The notes under the pieces were generated by a model. It saw nothing but the letters and a program-made list of their open reading frames with translations. It ran no database searches and was not told the origin of the DNA. Shown here one piece after another: positions 8,790 to 17,904 of a DNA stretch of 64,000 nucleotides. This DNA comes from Rhizobium sp. CCGE531 (GTDB lineage: Bacteria > Pseudomonadota > Alphaproteobacteria > Rhizobiales > Rhizobiaceae): assembly GCF_003627795.1 (NCBI RefSeq), contig NZ_CP032685.1:868001-932000 (forward strand), read 5' to 3'. Position 1 is the first letter of the stretch. Each line of letters begins with the position of its first letter. Position numbers and translations under genes: made by a program.

Positions 8790-9388
8790 ACTTATCCCCG
8801 GGCCTCGACTATAGCAGCCGATGGTAAAGGAATGCCGTAGATCATGGCAAGACGTACCGCGCGGATATACCGGATACGGATGGCATAATGCGCATGACAT
8901 TCGGAGAGAAGGCCTTCTTCGGTTACATCAAGACGGCATCCCATCCTGTCCACCGGTTCGATTCCTCCCCGCCGATGCCCCCGATGCGCTACGCGCATTG
9001 GAGCCCGAGGCGCTGGCTGCTCACGTTCGCCAGATGCATGGCGCAAATTGTTTGCGTATCGGGCCGATGTCGAGCCTTCAGGCTTGTGCGGCATGGAGAG
9101 GCCGGTCAAAAGTTCCGCGAGACGTTGCCTGAACGACCTACGCCAACATTTGTGACTGGGCTCATGAAGCAGTTTGCCAAGCTCTGTCACAGCAGGACAG
9201 GACAGTGCTCGTGCCGCCGTATAGTGTCGGCGACAGGACGCTTGCCGCATCCCGTCGCAAACTCGTTTTGAGATCGCCTTGGTCACTCGGCTAATTCGAG
9301 CCTGTGCACCAGCTGCCCTGGCTGTGGGAAATCTAACTCTAAACAATGCCGTTCCCGCACCGGACCTCGGCTTTATTTCCAATTGCAT
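8790..9388. other. Intergenic stretch without a recognised gene
   Basis: About 600 bases between the cyclase start and the end of the repeat protein gene. Open frames exist on both strands, but none has a ribosome-binding site with a family-like sequence. No hairpin terminator, tRNA or repeat family was recognised. It could hold a decayed gene. Confidence 0.4.
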
Positions 9389-10330
9389 TTATGCCGAAGG
9401 GAGCGATCCGCACCAAAGCCAACCATCATCGTGCCGGCCTTGATGAAAGCAATAGAGCTGGTTGTTGTATACGACCAGCGCCGGTGAGGCCGATATGCCG
9501 TATGCGTTGTCAGGGCTTGGAATGAGCCGGTCGTTCGTCCATGTGTTTCCGTCGAAGGTAGCGCCCCAGATCCAGCCGCTACCGCCGCGGCCCTGACGGA
9601 GGCAATAAAGTTTGTTCTGGAAGACGGCCAATGCCGGGGAATCGGATACGCCATAGGCATTGCCGGGAGTGGGAATGAGCTGGTCATTCGACCAGGTGCT
9701 GCCGTCAAAGGACGCACACCAGACCCAGCCGCTGTTCTCCCTGCCCTGACGGGCGCAATAGAGCTTGCCGTTGTACACGGCAAGCGCCGGTGAGCCCGAA
9801 AGGCCGTAGGCACTGTCGGCACTCGGAATCAGCTGATCCGCAGACCATGAGTTACCGTCGAAGGTGGCGCACCATAGCCATCCGCTGTCGCCGCGCCCTT
9901 GGTGAACGCAATAGAGCCTGTCATTGAAGACCGCGAGGGCAGGTGAGCCGGAGATTCCATAGGCATCGTCGTTGCTCGGAATGAGCCGGTCATCCGACCA
10001 TGAATTGCCATCGAACGTGGCACACCAAACCCAGCCGCTGCTGTCCCGGCCTTGACGCACGCAGTAAAGCTTGTCCCGGAAAACGGCCAGGGCCGGCGAT
10101 CCGGATATTCCGTAGGCGTTATCCTGGTCTTTGATGAGCTCGTCCGCCGACCACGAATTGCCATCGAAAGTGGCGCACCAGACCCAACCGCTGCCGCCTC
10201 TTCCCTGGCGTACGCAATACAACTTATTTCTGTAAACCGCCACGGCGGGCGTGTTCGAGAGACCGAAAGCATTGGATGAATCGGGAACCAGGGCATCGAT
10301 AGCCCAATTGTCTGAACCAATAGGCGCGTT
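9389..10330. repeat. 153-bp tandem coding repeat, six units
   Basis: The DNA of the propeller gene repeats with a period of 153 bases. Each unit carries recognisable minus-strand segments encoding LYCVRQGR and WCATFDGN. Units have diverged at many third positions, which points to old duplication and selection on the protein rather than a recent expansion. Confidence 0.8.
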
Positions 10331-10333
10331 CAT
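9389..10333 (-). CDS. Six-repeat beta-propeller-like protein, possible lectin
   Basis: 314 aa made almost entirely of six tandem units of about 51 residues. Each unit follows the pattern W-x2-D-x-LIP...NAYGISGSPALAV(Y/F)-x3-LYC-x2-QGR-x3-GW-x-WCATFDGN. The regular hydrophobic strands, GW motifs and six copies suggest a closed six-bladed propeller, as in several sugar-binding lectins. No catalytic residues, signal peptide or membrane segment can be seen. It has a good ribosome-binding site (AAAGGA before ATG) and stands alone behind an AT-rich leader. Function is unknown; glycan binding is an inference from fold type. Confidence 0.75.
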   Translation of the reverse strand: MNAPIGSDNWAIDALVPDSSNAFGLSNTPAVAVYRNKLYCVRQGRGGSGWVWCATFDGNSWSADELIKDQDNAYGISGSPALAVFRDKLYCVRQGRDSSGWVWCATFDGNSWSDDRLIPSNDDAYGISGSPALAVFNDRLYCVHQGRGDSGWLWCATFDGNSWSADQLIPSADSAYGLSGSPALAVYNGKLYCARQGRENSGWVWCASFDGSTWSNDQLIPTPGNAYGVSDSPALAVFQNKLYCLRQGRGGSGWIWGATFDGNTWTNDRLIPSPDNAYGISASPALVVYNNQLYCFHQGRHDDGWLWCGSLPSA

Positions 10334-10725
10334 GTTTGCATCCTTTCAGGTTTGTCGGATTGTTTCAAAATCTTCCTCGATGGCTCAAGCTGTGCTTGAG
10401 TCATAGTTCAATAACTTCAGATGCTTATGTTCAATCTCGTTGGAGTTCGAGATTGGCAATGCGCGATCATCGCGAAGTCGGGCGAGATGGAGACTAGAAA
10501 AATTTCCGCGCGCAGTCTGCGTCCATTTTTGATGATACTAAAATTCAATGAGGAAAAGAAAAATAAACGATAAGGTTGAATAATCTAAAAAGTGAAATCG
10601 TCCTGTCATGGCGACGCCGCGCGACTCGCGGGGAAAGAGATTCTCGGACGACCTTAAGGCATGTCAGCCCGGCAAACGGCATGGTTTGAGGACGGATGGA
10701 CGCCCCGCCAACGGTGCCGCAGGGA
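10334..10725. promoter_or_regulatory. AT-rich leader of the propeller gene with inverted repeats
   Basis: This 392-base gap is clearly richer in A and T than its surroundings, especially 10500-10600. It contains CTCAAG/CTTGAG (10384-10400) and AATCTCG/CGAGATT (10433-10454), both inverted repeats that could be operators. No gene is visible. It should hold the promoter of the minus-strand gene starting at 10333. Confidence 0.4.
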
Positions 10726-11232
10726 CTATCTGCGTGGCCAGGCCAGCCTGCTCCAATTCACGATATAGAACACCACCGCGATGAACATTCCGGATCCGAT
10801 CAGGTCGAGCCGATGGTGGCCGAAAAGGAAAAGCCCGAGAAGGGCTAGTCCGATCGCGGATGCGATGAGGAAAAGAGACGGGATCACGCTTATGATGCGG
10901 GTTCCCGCCTCGCCTTCGGCCTCGATGCCCCGACCAGTGATGTGACTGTTGGAGCCGGGCGATCTGCTGCCGAGCCTGACGGTGACCTGCCCTCTCCTTG
11001 CGCCGATCTTGCCTTTGGTTTTCTTCCCCGACGCCAGAAGCACGAGCATCATCGATATAACCATGCTGCCGAAGGCCCAGGAAAAGACCGGGCATGCCGC
11101 CATGGCGGTCGGGTTCGCATAGGTCTGGTAGAGGTGGACGGCGAAGGCGCCCATCCCGATGGTGATGGCAAGAAACAGGGAGCCGACAATCAGGAATGTA
11201 ATCCTGCCGGATAGTTGCGTTTCGCCCTCCAC
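10726..11232 (-). CDS. Four-helix membrane protein of unknown function
   Basis: 168 aa with four hydrophobic segments: about residues 8-32 (FLIVGSLFLAITIGMGAFAV), 46-65, 111-130 and 135-155. A basic, glycine-rich loop (KKTKGKIGARRG) lies between the second and third. The GTG at 11232 is chosen because it is preceded by GGGGAGG; a longer form from 11298 lacks such a site. No family recognised. The neighbours are divergent or unrelated, so it appears monocistronic. Confidence 0.6.
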   Translation of the reverse strand: MEGETQLSGRITFLIVGSLFLAITIGMGAFAVHLYQTYANPTAMAACPVFSWAFGSMVISMMLVLLASGKKTKGKIGARRGQVTVRLGSRSPGSNSHITGRGIEAEGEAGTRIISVIPSLFLIASAIGLALLGLFLFGHHRLDLIGSGMFIAVVFYIVNWSRLAWPRR

Positions 11233-11401
11233 GTGACCTCCCCATCGATCTTCATCTGCTGAGACCGTCAAAACTAGGGAAGTTCCGGCGATCTTCAAAT
11301 GCCGAGGCGGTATTTGTCGAGTTTGCCTCAGACGTAGGCAAGACCTTTACGAAGCCACGCCGAGGCATAGTTAGCTGACGTATCGGAGAATGGAGGTATC
11401 C

Positions 11402-12034
11402 ATGAGGATTTCGAGATCCGCCTCGGCGATGGTCATCGTCACTCTGTTTGCAGTACCCGTCAAAGCGGCCGGCATTGATTGCGCCAAGCCTAGCTCGACA
11501 AGCGATCAGATGATTTGCCAGGACAAATCGCTGCTTGCGCGGGATGAGATAATGGGGGCTCTGTATGCCTCCGCCCTGAAGCACGACGACGCGGACAAGA
11601 TCCGGGAACGGCAACGGCGCTGGATTACGAAGGTGCAATCCTGCAGCGATGCGGCTTGCATCCGGCAGACCTATGATGACCAGATCGTCCTTCTCCAGGC
11701 GACACAGGGCGGGCAAAGCCTGTCGGCGGATTTCGCTTCGAAAAGCGCCGACGGCAATGAGGGCAACCTTGCGATCTTCGGACCCGTCGACGGCCTCGTC
11801 GCGGTTTTTCTCACCTCGACCTATGTCGGCCCGGGCGGCGCTGAAGCCGGGGACGTCAATGCCGATGGTATGAACGGTGTCGTTCCGCTAACGAAGGAAC
11901 ACGCCGAGCTTTCCAGAGACAGGTGCAAGGTCGGCCTTGATCGCCTCAACGCAAAGACCTGGCATGTGTCACAGACGGGTGTCTGCAATCTTGCCGACGG
12001 CGTGACCTTGCAGGGGACCTACCGCAAACAATGA
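11402..12034 (+). CDS. Secreted LprI-like (DUF1311-type) protein
   Basis: 210 aa with a clear Sec signal peptide (MRISRSASAMVIVTLFAVPV, cleavage near KAAG). An LprI-like module follows: CAKPSSTSDQMICQD, LLARDEIMGALY, RQRRWITKVQSC and a Cys in DAACIRQTYD, with paired cysteines typical of the family. Some LprI proteins inhibit host lysozyme; whether this one does is unknown. The C-terminal half (about 100-210) is not recognised and has two more cysteines. The start is fixed by GGAGG five bases ahead of the ATG. Confidence 0.7.
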   Translation: MRISRSASAMVIVTLFAVPVKAAGIDCAKPSSTSDQMICQDKSLLARDEIMGALYASALKHDDADKIRERQRRWITKVQSCSDAACIRQTYDDQIVLLQATQGGQSLSADFASKSADGNEGNLAIFGPVDGLVAVFLTSTYVGPGGAEAGDVNADGMNGVVPLTKEHAELSRDRCKVGLDRLNAKTWHVSQTGVCNLADGVTLQGTYRKQ

Positions 12035-12325
12035 GGTGATCTGCTTCGCAAGCAGGCATTGCTATCCCTGCCACGGTAATGTGCGGCGGCACGAGGCATC
12101 CGTAACAGTTCGCCGCCGGCGAAAGGCTGCCCGCCCCGCTTCGTGCGACAGGCGGCACAGTCGCCAGGCAGAAACGCGCGGCCACTTGAAGAGCTCGACA
12201 AAAGGATGGAAAATACCCGCTGGGGCAAACGCCGGCGAATGCGGCCATTTCCCCGTCACGCCACGGCGGCTCGTGACAAGCAACAACGCCAACCGAACGC
12301 CGACATAGAAAATCCCCATCCTCTC

Positions 12326-13546
12326 ATGAAGACAATTTCAGGCACGAATCTCGAACAGGCCAAATCGCATAACCGGCGTGTCGTGATCGAGGCCATCCGC
12401 ACCAACGGGCCGATGTCACGCGCGGCGATCGCCCGCATGACGGCGCTGACCACGCAGACGGTTTCGAACATCGTGGAGGAACTGGCGCGCTCGCACCTGC
12501 TGATCCCCATGGAAGCGCAGAGGATCGCCCGCGGCCAGCCGATCATTCCCTATACCATCAATCCAAGCGGCGCCTATTCCATCGGCCTCGAGCTTGGCCG
12601 CCAGCGTGCCGCCGGGGTGCTGACGGATCTATCGGGCACGGTCTGCGCCCGCATCGAGCGCCATGTCGACAGGCCGGGGCCGACCGAGGCGATGCCGGTC
12701 CTCGCCGGTATCGTTCAAGATCTGCATGAGGCCTTTTCCTTCCCCCGCGACCGGCTGCTTGGCGTGGGCATCGCCCTGCCGGGACGCTATGCCGATGGCG
12801 GCGTGACATCGCTCAGTCCGCTCAACCTGCCCGGCTGGCAGGATTTTCCGGTTGCCCGCGAACTGGAACGGCTTATCGATCTGCCCGTGCTCGTCGAAAA
12901 CGATGCGACGGCCGCGGCGATCGGCGAGCGGCTCTATGGCGTTGCCCGCGGCCTTGGGAGTTTCGTCTATCTCTTCCTGGCGGGTGACGGCGGTATCGGC
13001 GCCGGCATGTTCCTCGACGGCCACCTCTACAAGGGCAGCCGCGCCAATGCCGGCGAAATCGGCCACATCATCGTCGAGCCGCATGGCAGGCTCTGCACAT
13101 GCGGCAAGCGCGGCTGTCTCGATCGCTATATCTCGCCATCCGTCGCCTATGAATGTCTCGGCATAGACGATGCGCAGGAACTGGCGCCCGATGATCTCGA
13201 TGCGATGATCGCAGCCAATAGTCATGGTCTGGAGATCTGGCTGGAACAGGCCGTGCAGCCGCTTCGCCAGACGATCGATTTTCTCGAGCTTGCCTTCGAT
13301 CCGCAGACGATCGTGCTTGGCGGCAGCGCGCCGACGTCGCTGATGACGCGGCTTGCCGAGCGCGTGGAGCCGCTGCATGTTCCAGTGAACCCGACGGAGA
13401 AGCGGACCATTCCCCGCCTGATGATCGGCGCAACAGGGAAGGATACCGCTATCCTCGGCGCGGCCGCCCTGCCCATCTTCTCGGAAACAAACCCGCAATT
13501 CGACGTGCTGCAAAAGCCGCTGACGCATCGCGCCATGATGGGCTGA
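12326..13546 (+). CDS. ROK-family transcriptional regulator (NagC/XylR type)
   Basis: 406 aa repressor with an N-terminal winged helix (SRAAIARMTALTTQTVSNIV, about 32-51) and a C-terminal ROK sugar-binding domain. The domain contains VENDATAAAIGERLYG and the zinc site CTCGKRGCLD following a GEIGHI motif. The ATG at 12326 gives a protein of normal length but has no obvious Shine-Dalgarno sequence. It converges on the GH20/ABC operon, and NagC-type proteins sense amino-sugar phosphates or amino sugars, so it likely regulates that operon. Direct binding sites were not identified. Confidence 0.87.
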   Translation: MKTISGTNLEQAKSHNRRVVIEAIRTNGPMSRAAIARMTALTTQTVSNIVEELARSHLLIPMEAQRIARGQPIIPYTINPSGAYSIGLELGRQRAAGVLTDLSGTVCARIERHVDRPGPTEAMPVLAGIVQDLHEAFSFPRDRLLGVGIALPGRYADGGVTSLSPLNLPGWQDFPVARELERLIDLPVLVENDATAAAIGERLYGVARGLGSFVYLFLAGDGGIGAGMFLDGHLYKGSRANAGEIGHIIVEPHGRLCTCGKRGCLDRYISPSVAYECLGIDDAQELAPDDLDAMIAANSHGLEIWLEQAVQPLRQTIDFLELAFDPQTIVLGGSAPTSLMTRLAERVEPLHVPVNPTEKRTIPRLMIGATGKDTAILGAAALPIFSETNPQFDVLQKPLTHRAMMG

Positions 13547-13553
13547 TCAAGCC

Positions 13554-13579
13554 AGCCGATTTAGCCGCTATCGGCTTTT
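13554..13579 (+). terminator. Rho-independent terminator of the ROK gene
   Basis: AGCCGAT (13554-13560) pairs with ATCGGCT (13570-13576), followed by a TTTT run. It lies 8 bases after the ROK stop codon. Confidence 0.75.
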
Positions 13580-13613
13580 CTGCAGGCGCGGCCTATATAG
13601 GCCGCGCCTGCAG
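13580..13613. terminator. Perfect 34-bp palindrome between convergent genes
   Basis: CTGCAGGCGCGGCCTAT followed directly by its exact reverse complement, with no loop bases. Sited between the ROK terminator and the GH20 stop at 13632, it can form a 17-bp cruciform arm on either strand. A bidirectional terminator is the simplest reading. Confidence 0.6.
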
Positions 13614-13631
13614 GATTCACGTATCAAATCG

Positions 13632-15653
13632 TCAGAATTGATAGAAGCCGTAGAGCAGCGGCATGGTTCCGGCCAGCGCCTTGAACCGCTCCCAGGATTT
13701 GGCAGAGGGCTTCGTCCAGCCGGTTTCCGCCAGTGCAGAAAGCCGCGGGAAGACCAGACGGTCGAAGACCGCGCGGTCGGTCATCGGCTCCGACCAGATG
13801 CAAGCCTGGATGCCGCGAAGCTTTTCCTTCTGTGCGTCCGTCCAGCCGCCGACCGGATCGAAGGTGTAGATCTTCTCCGCGTCGGAATATCCGGCCCAGC
13901 TGCCGCCCGGCTCGTCCCAATCGGGGCGCATCGCCATATCGAGATAATAGACCTGGCCCGGGCAGACGACGATTTCATATCCGCGTCCCGCAAGCTCGGC
14001 CGCCACTTCGACATTGCGCCAGCTGCAGAGATAGCTCTTGTCCTTGTCGATCCTGTCACCGTGAGCCGCCTCCTCCCAGCCGCCGGTGACGCAGCCCTTC
14101 GAGGCGAGAAATGCCTGGATGCGTTCCAGGAATTCGGCCTGCAGGACGGCAGCACCGGAGCCGTGAATATCGTCGGCCCCATGCGTGTTGGTGATGACGT
14201 TCAGGCGCTTGGCATGCGCATCCGCAATCTGGTCGCCAGCCAGCTCGCGTAGCTGTGCCAAAGCTTCCGGCGAGCCGGACCAGGCGCCGAGCGGCACTTC
14301 GTCGGCACCGATATGGATCGTCTTGAACGGGAAGAGCTCGATCAGTTCGGAGAGGATGGTCTCGGCCACCTCATAGGTCTTCTCGCGGGCCGGATTGATG
14401 CAGTTATCCGGAAAACCCTGAACCGAATAATAGCTGCCGATCTCGTCGGGATCACGAAGCTCAGGGATCGCCTGCTGCATGGCATAGCAATGGCCGGGCA
14501 TGTCGATCTCGGGCAGGATCTCGATGCCGAAGCCTTTGGCGTGAGCGACGATCTCGCGCACGGCCGCCTTGGTGTAGTAACCGCCGGTGCGAGCCGGGCT
14601 GGAGCCCAGAAGCGGCGGCAAGGGCAGGCCGTGGCCGCGCCATGCGCCGATCTCCGTCAACGCCGGATAGGCGTCGATCTCGACGCGCCAGGATTCGTCG
14701 TCCGACAGGTGCCAGTGGAAGCGGTTGAGCTTGTTCCAGGCAAGCACCGCCATCAGCTTCTTGATTTCGGCCGAGCCGTAGAACTGGCGGGAGACATCGA
14801 GATGCAGACCGCGCCAGCCCATCGAGGGCTCGTCGACGATCTCGCCGACGGCCGGGAAATGGAAGGACTGCGGATGCAGGCGCGCGCCGCGCCAGATCTG
14901 GCCGATGGTCACAAGGCCATAGACGAAGCCGGTCTGGGCACTTGCCTCGACTATTATCGCCTGCGGCGAGAACGTCAGCTTATAGGCTTCCGGGCCAAGG
15001 CCCTCGACGGCCCGCAGCTCGACCGGCACGGCGCCTTCGGCTTCGGAACGTACGAGACCCTCGGCTGCGAAGAGATGTTCGACGAGAGCGGTGAAGCTTG
15101 CAGCCGCAGCCTGTGCCTCCGGCGCACTCGCCTTCAGCACAAAGCCTGCCGGCAGCGGTCGCCGCGAAGAGACCGCGACATGGTTCGGCCATGGGATGAT
15201 CGACAGGGGCACCGGTGGATTGGCCGGCACGGGATAGATCTCGGCCCCGCGCTTCAATGGCGCATTGCTCGACGATGTGCGTGTCGGTTCAGCGGCAAGC
15301 GACACGGCGGCTCCATCTGGCAGCGCGAGATAGGCGCTGGTGGCACCGTCGGTCCAGTGGCGGAACGGCCAGCTCAAGGCATGGACCGTGATGGTCCATG
15401 TCTCGCCACCAGCCAGCACGAAGCCTTCCGGCGGCTGGAATTCGGTGAAGTTGGAAAGCCGCTTGGTGACCGTCGCACCGTCGACGACGCCGGCCGGATC
15501 GACGCGGCCGGGGCCGCTGACGCAAAGCGAGAAGCCGGAAAGCGGCTCCGACGACAGGTTCTTCAGCCGCAGGACATAGGAAAATTCCTTGTCGTCGGTC
15601 GGCGGGTTCCAGGTTGTTTCAAGCCGCAGAGCCAGGGATCGCGGTGTGGACAT
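13632..15653 (-). CDS. Beta-N-acetylhexosaminidase, glycoside hydrolase family 20
   Basis: 673 aa hydrolase releasing terminal GlcNAc or GalNAc from oligosaccharides. The N-terminal 130 residues form a beta-rich carbohydrate-binding-like region, followed by the GH20 accessory domain and the TIM barrel. Visible barrel motifs are WRGLHLDVSRQFY, HWHLSDDESWR and the catalytic Asp-Glu pair in HIGADEVP at about 447-452. No signal peptide is seen, so it should act in the cytoplasm on imported oligomers. The ATG at 15653 has AGGAAGAGAG upstream. It is the last gene of the ABC operon. The cytosolic location and operon order resemble chitobiose-utilisation loci. Confidence 0.9.
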   Translation of the reverse strand: MSTPRSLALRLETTWNPPTDDKEFSYVLRLKNLSSEPLSGFSLCVSGPGRVDPAGVVDGATVTKRLSNFTEFQPPEGFVLAGGETWTITVHALSWPFRHWTDGATSAYLALPDGAAVSLAAEPTRTSSSNAPLKRGAEIYPVPANPPVPLSIIPWPNHVAVSSRRPLPAGFVLKASAPEAQAAAASFTALVEHLFAAEGLVRSEAEGAVPVELRAVEGLGPEAYKLTFSPQAIIVEASAQTGFVYGLVTIGQIWRGARLHPQSFHFPAVGEIVDEPSMGWRGLHLDVSRQFYGSAEIKKLMAVLAWNKLNRFHWHLSDDESWRVEIDAYPALTEIGAWRGHGLPLPPLLGSSPARTGGYYTKAAVREIVAHAKGFGIEILPEIDMPGHCYAMQQAIPELRDPDEIGSYYSVQGFPDNCINPAREKTYEVAETILSELIELFPFKTIHIGADEVPLGAWSGSPEALAQLRELAGDQIADAHAKRLNVITNTHGADDIHGSGAAVLQAEFLERIQAFLASKGCVTGGWEEAAHGDRIDKDKSYLCSWRNVEVAAELAGRGYEIVVCPGQVYYLDMAMRPDWDEPGGSWAGYSDAEKIYTFDPVGGWTDAQKEKLRGIQACIWSEPMTDRAVFDRLVFPRLSALAETGWTKPSAKSWERFKALAGTMPLLYGFYQF

Positions 15654-15681
15654 GAGCACTCTCTCTTCCTGAAGGGATCGT

Positions 15682-16152
15682 TCAAAGCTTGAGCATGCCG
15701 GCATAGATGCCGGGTGCGGAATTGGGGATCTGTATCGCGCCGACCGTCTTCTCATAGAATTCCGATGGGCCGACATCGCCGATGACGGTGTACGCATAGC
15801 CCATGGCCTTCTGGTCGTTGAGGCAGGCAAAGAGCAGCGCGCGGCCGATGCCGAGGCCGCGAACGCTTTCATCAACGCCGGTCGGGCCGAAGAAACCGCG
15901 TGCCGTCGCCTCGTGGCAGGCAAAGCCGACAAGCTCCTGATTGCGCGTGGCGATGAAGCATGTCGGCGGCTGGCGCGTCATCGCCGCCGTCGTCTCGCTT
16001 GCCCACCCCTCGCTGAAATGCTTGCCGACCCAGCTCGTGATCAGCCGCAGCTCCGGCGGCAGCGCGCGCCGGATGGTGACGCCCGCTTTCGCCATGCGCT
16101 CGGACGATTGCGTGTCGACCGGCAGGGTCGATAGATTGGCCAGGTAATCCAA
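15682..16152 (-). CDS. GNAT-family N-acetyltransferase
   Basis: 156 aa acetyl-CoA-dependent acetyltransferase. The acetyl-CoA loop is GVDESVRGLGIGRALLFA, near residue 95, preceded by a beta strand GFACHEATARGFFGP. The substrate is unknown. It sits between an ABC ATPase gene (13 bases) and the hexosaminidase (28 bases), so an amino-sugar substrate is a reasonable guess. The TTG at 16152 with an AAGGA site fits best. A longer form would overlap the ATPase gene. Confidence 0.78.
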   Translation of the reverse strand: MDYLANLSTLPVDTQSSERMAKAGVTIRRALPPELRLITSWVGKHFSEGWASETTAAMTRQPPTCFIATRNQELVGFACHEATARGFFGPTGVDESVRGLGIGRALLFACLNDQKAMGYAYTVIGDVGPSEFYEKTVGAIQIPNSAPGIYAGMLKL

Positions 16153-16165
16153 GGGCAAAATCCTT

Positions 16166-17092
16166 CTAGTTCGATGCGACGAGCGCACGCATGAAATGAT
16201 TGGGACCTATCTGCTCGACCACGGTCGAGACCGGCCGGCTGAGCGCGCGGATCTTCTCGGCCTGCTCGAGGAAGCGGGCACTGCCGCCGGTCACGAACCG
16301 GCGGCCGCCATCCGGCACCGCCGAAAGCAGAAGCTGAGTGTAGGGGTGCTTCGGATTAGCAAGGACGGCATTGGTCTCGCCCCACTCCACCATCTGGCCG
16401 GCAAACATCACCACGATCTCTTCGGCAACGTGGGCTGCCGTTGCGATATCATGGGTGATGTAAAGCATGGCGAGATCATTTTCCCGCTTTACCCGCGCCA
16501 GCAGATCCAGAATGTCCTTGCGGATCGACACGTCGAGCATCGAGGTCGGCTCGTCCGCCACCAGCACGCTCGGCGCGACCGCCAGTGCGCGGGCGATATT
16601 GACGCGCTGGCGCTGACCGCCTGACAGTTCGTGCGGGAATTTCTGGCGCGTCACCGAGGGATCGAGCCCAACGCTCTCGAGCAGCTTCGATATGTCGTCG
16701 TCGCGTTCCGCCTTCGGCTTGTCCTGGCCGTGCAGCTGCAGCGGTCTTGCGATGTGATGATTGATCGTAAAGGCCGGGTTGAGCGACGAGAACGGGTCCT
16801 GGAAGACCATCTGGACCTCCTTGCGGTACATCCGCTCGTCCTTGCCCGAACCCCACGCCGTGCGGTCCTGCCCACGGAAGAGGAGCCGTCCGGCCGTCGG
16901 CTTGTCGAGCCGGGCGATGATGCGGGCACATGTGGTCTTGCCGCAACCGGATTCGCCGACGAGCGCCAGCGCCTTTCCTGCGAAAAGCGAGAAGGAAACG
17001 CCCTTCAACGCATGCACGGAGCCGAAATGGCGCTGGATATCATCCAGCTGGATAACGGGTTCTGCAGTCATAGCCTGTATCTGCGGTTTCAT
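16166..17092 (-). CDS. ABC transporter ATP-binding protein (DppF/OppF type)
   Basis: 308 aa ATPase of a peptide/opine/nickel-type importer. It carries Walker [10 protein letters not shown] (about 50-58), signature [15 protein letters not shown], Walker B VLVADEPTS and the switch His in YITHD. The C-terminal oligopeptide extension contains HPYTQLLLSAVPDGG. The start overlaps the stop of the partner ATPase (ATGA at 17089-17092). It pairs with the next ATPase to energise import by the two permeases upstream. Confidence 0.9.
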   Translation of the reverse strand: MKPQIQAMTAEPVIQLDDIQRHFGSVHALKGVSFSLFAGKALALVGESGCGKTTCARIIARLDKPTAGRLLFRGQDRTAWGSGKDERMYRKEVQMVFQDPFSSLNPAFTINHHIARPLQLHGQDKPKAERDDDISKLLESVGLDPSVTRQKFPHELSGGQRQRVNIARALAVAPSVLVADEPTSMLDVSIRKDILDLLARVKRENDLAMLYITHDIATAAHVAEEIVVMFAGQMVEWGETNAVLANPKHPYTQLLLSAVPDGGRRFVTGGSARFLEQAEKIRALSRPVSTVVEQIGPNHFMRALVASN

Positions 17093-17904
17093 GCGAAAAC
17101 TCCGGAAGGGTCGGCGCTAGCCGGAAGCTGCGGGATGGCGTTCCAGAGCTTGCGCGTATACTCATGAATGGGCGACCGGCTGACCTGCGCGACATCGCCG
17201 ACCTCGACCAGCTCGCCCTTCAGCATGACGCCCATGCGGTGGCAAAGCTGCGCCATCAGATGCAGGTCATGGGTGATGAACAGCACCGAGAAACCATAGG
17301 TCTGCTGCAGGTCGAGAACCTGTTCCAGTATCTCGCGCTGCACGACGACATCGAGCGCCGTCGTCGGTTCGTCCATGATGATGAGTTCGGGACGCAGCGC
17401 CAGGCAGATGGCGATGACGATGCGCTGGCGCATGCCGCCGGAAAACTGGTGCGGGTAATCGCTGACGCGGTGCGGGGGAATGCCCACCAGCTTGAACATC
17501 TCTTCGGCACGAACGCGCGATTCCTGGCGCGAGCATCCGGTATGGCGATGCAGGACGTCGTGGAACTGCGCCTCCACCCGCATCAGCGGATTGAGCGAAT
17601 TCATGGCGCTCTGGAACACCATGCCGATCCGCTTCCAGCGGATCCTCTGCAGCTCACCTTCCGGCATCCTCAGAAGATCCTGCCCATCCAGCCGGATGCT
17701 TCCGCCGCTGATCCAAGCAGGCGCCTTCGAGAGCCGCGTGATCGCATAGGCGATCGTGCTCTTGCCGCAGCCGGATTCGCCGGCAAGACCGAAGATCTCG
17801 CCGCGGCCGATATTGAAGGATACATCCTTCACGGCCCGGAAGTCGCCCTTGTCGAGCAGATAGTCGATGTCGAGATGTTCGATCTCAAGCAGATTGCCGC
17901 TCAT
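17089..17904 (-). CDS. ABC transporter ATP-binding protein (DppD/OppD type)
   Basis: 271 aa ATPase with Walker [10 protein letters not shown] (about 40), signature [17 protein letters not shown], Walker [13 protein letters not shown] and switch His in FITHDLH. The start at 17904 is preferred because its ATG overlaps the permease stop at 17901 (ATGA). A longer in-frame reading would run into the permease gene. Shorter than typical OppD proteins (about 330 aa), because the C-terminal extension is abbreviated after the segment [16 protein letters not shown]. Confidence 0.9.
   Translation of the reverse strand: MSGNLLEIEHLDIDYLLDKGDFRAVKDVSFNIGRGEIFGLAGESGCGKSTIAYAITRLSKAPAWISGGSIRLDGQDLLRMPEGELQRIRWKRIGMVFQSAMNSLNPLMRVEAQFHDVLHRHTGCSRQESRVRAEEMFKLVGIPPHRVSDYPHQFSGGMRQRIVIAICLALRPELIIMDEPTTALDVVVQREILEQVLDLQQTYGFSVLFITHDLHLMAQLCHRMGVMLKGELVEVGDVAQVSRSPIHEYTRKLWNAIPQLPASADPSGVFA

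Noticed and set aside
8792-9388. Minus-strand frame of 198 codons upstream of the cyclase
   Set aside because: No recognisable domain, no good ribosome-binding site and composition like non-coding DNA.
9389-10330. Regular 153-bp repeats that could suggest a CRISPR or satellite array
   Set aside because: The repeats are in frame, too long for CRISPR repeats, and encode a regular protein motif.
14313-15692. Plus-strand frame of 459 codons over the GH20 gene
   Set aside because: Antisense shadow; the minus-strand gene has intact GH20 motifs.
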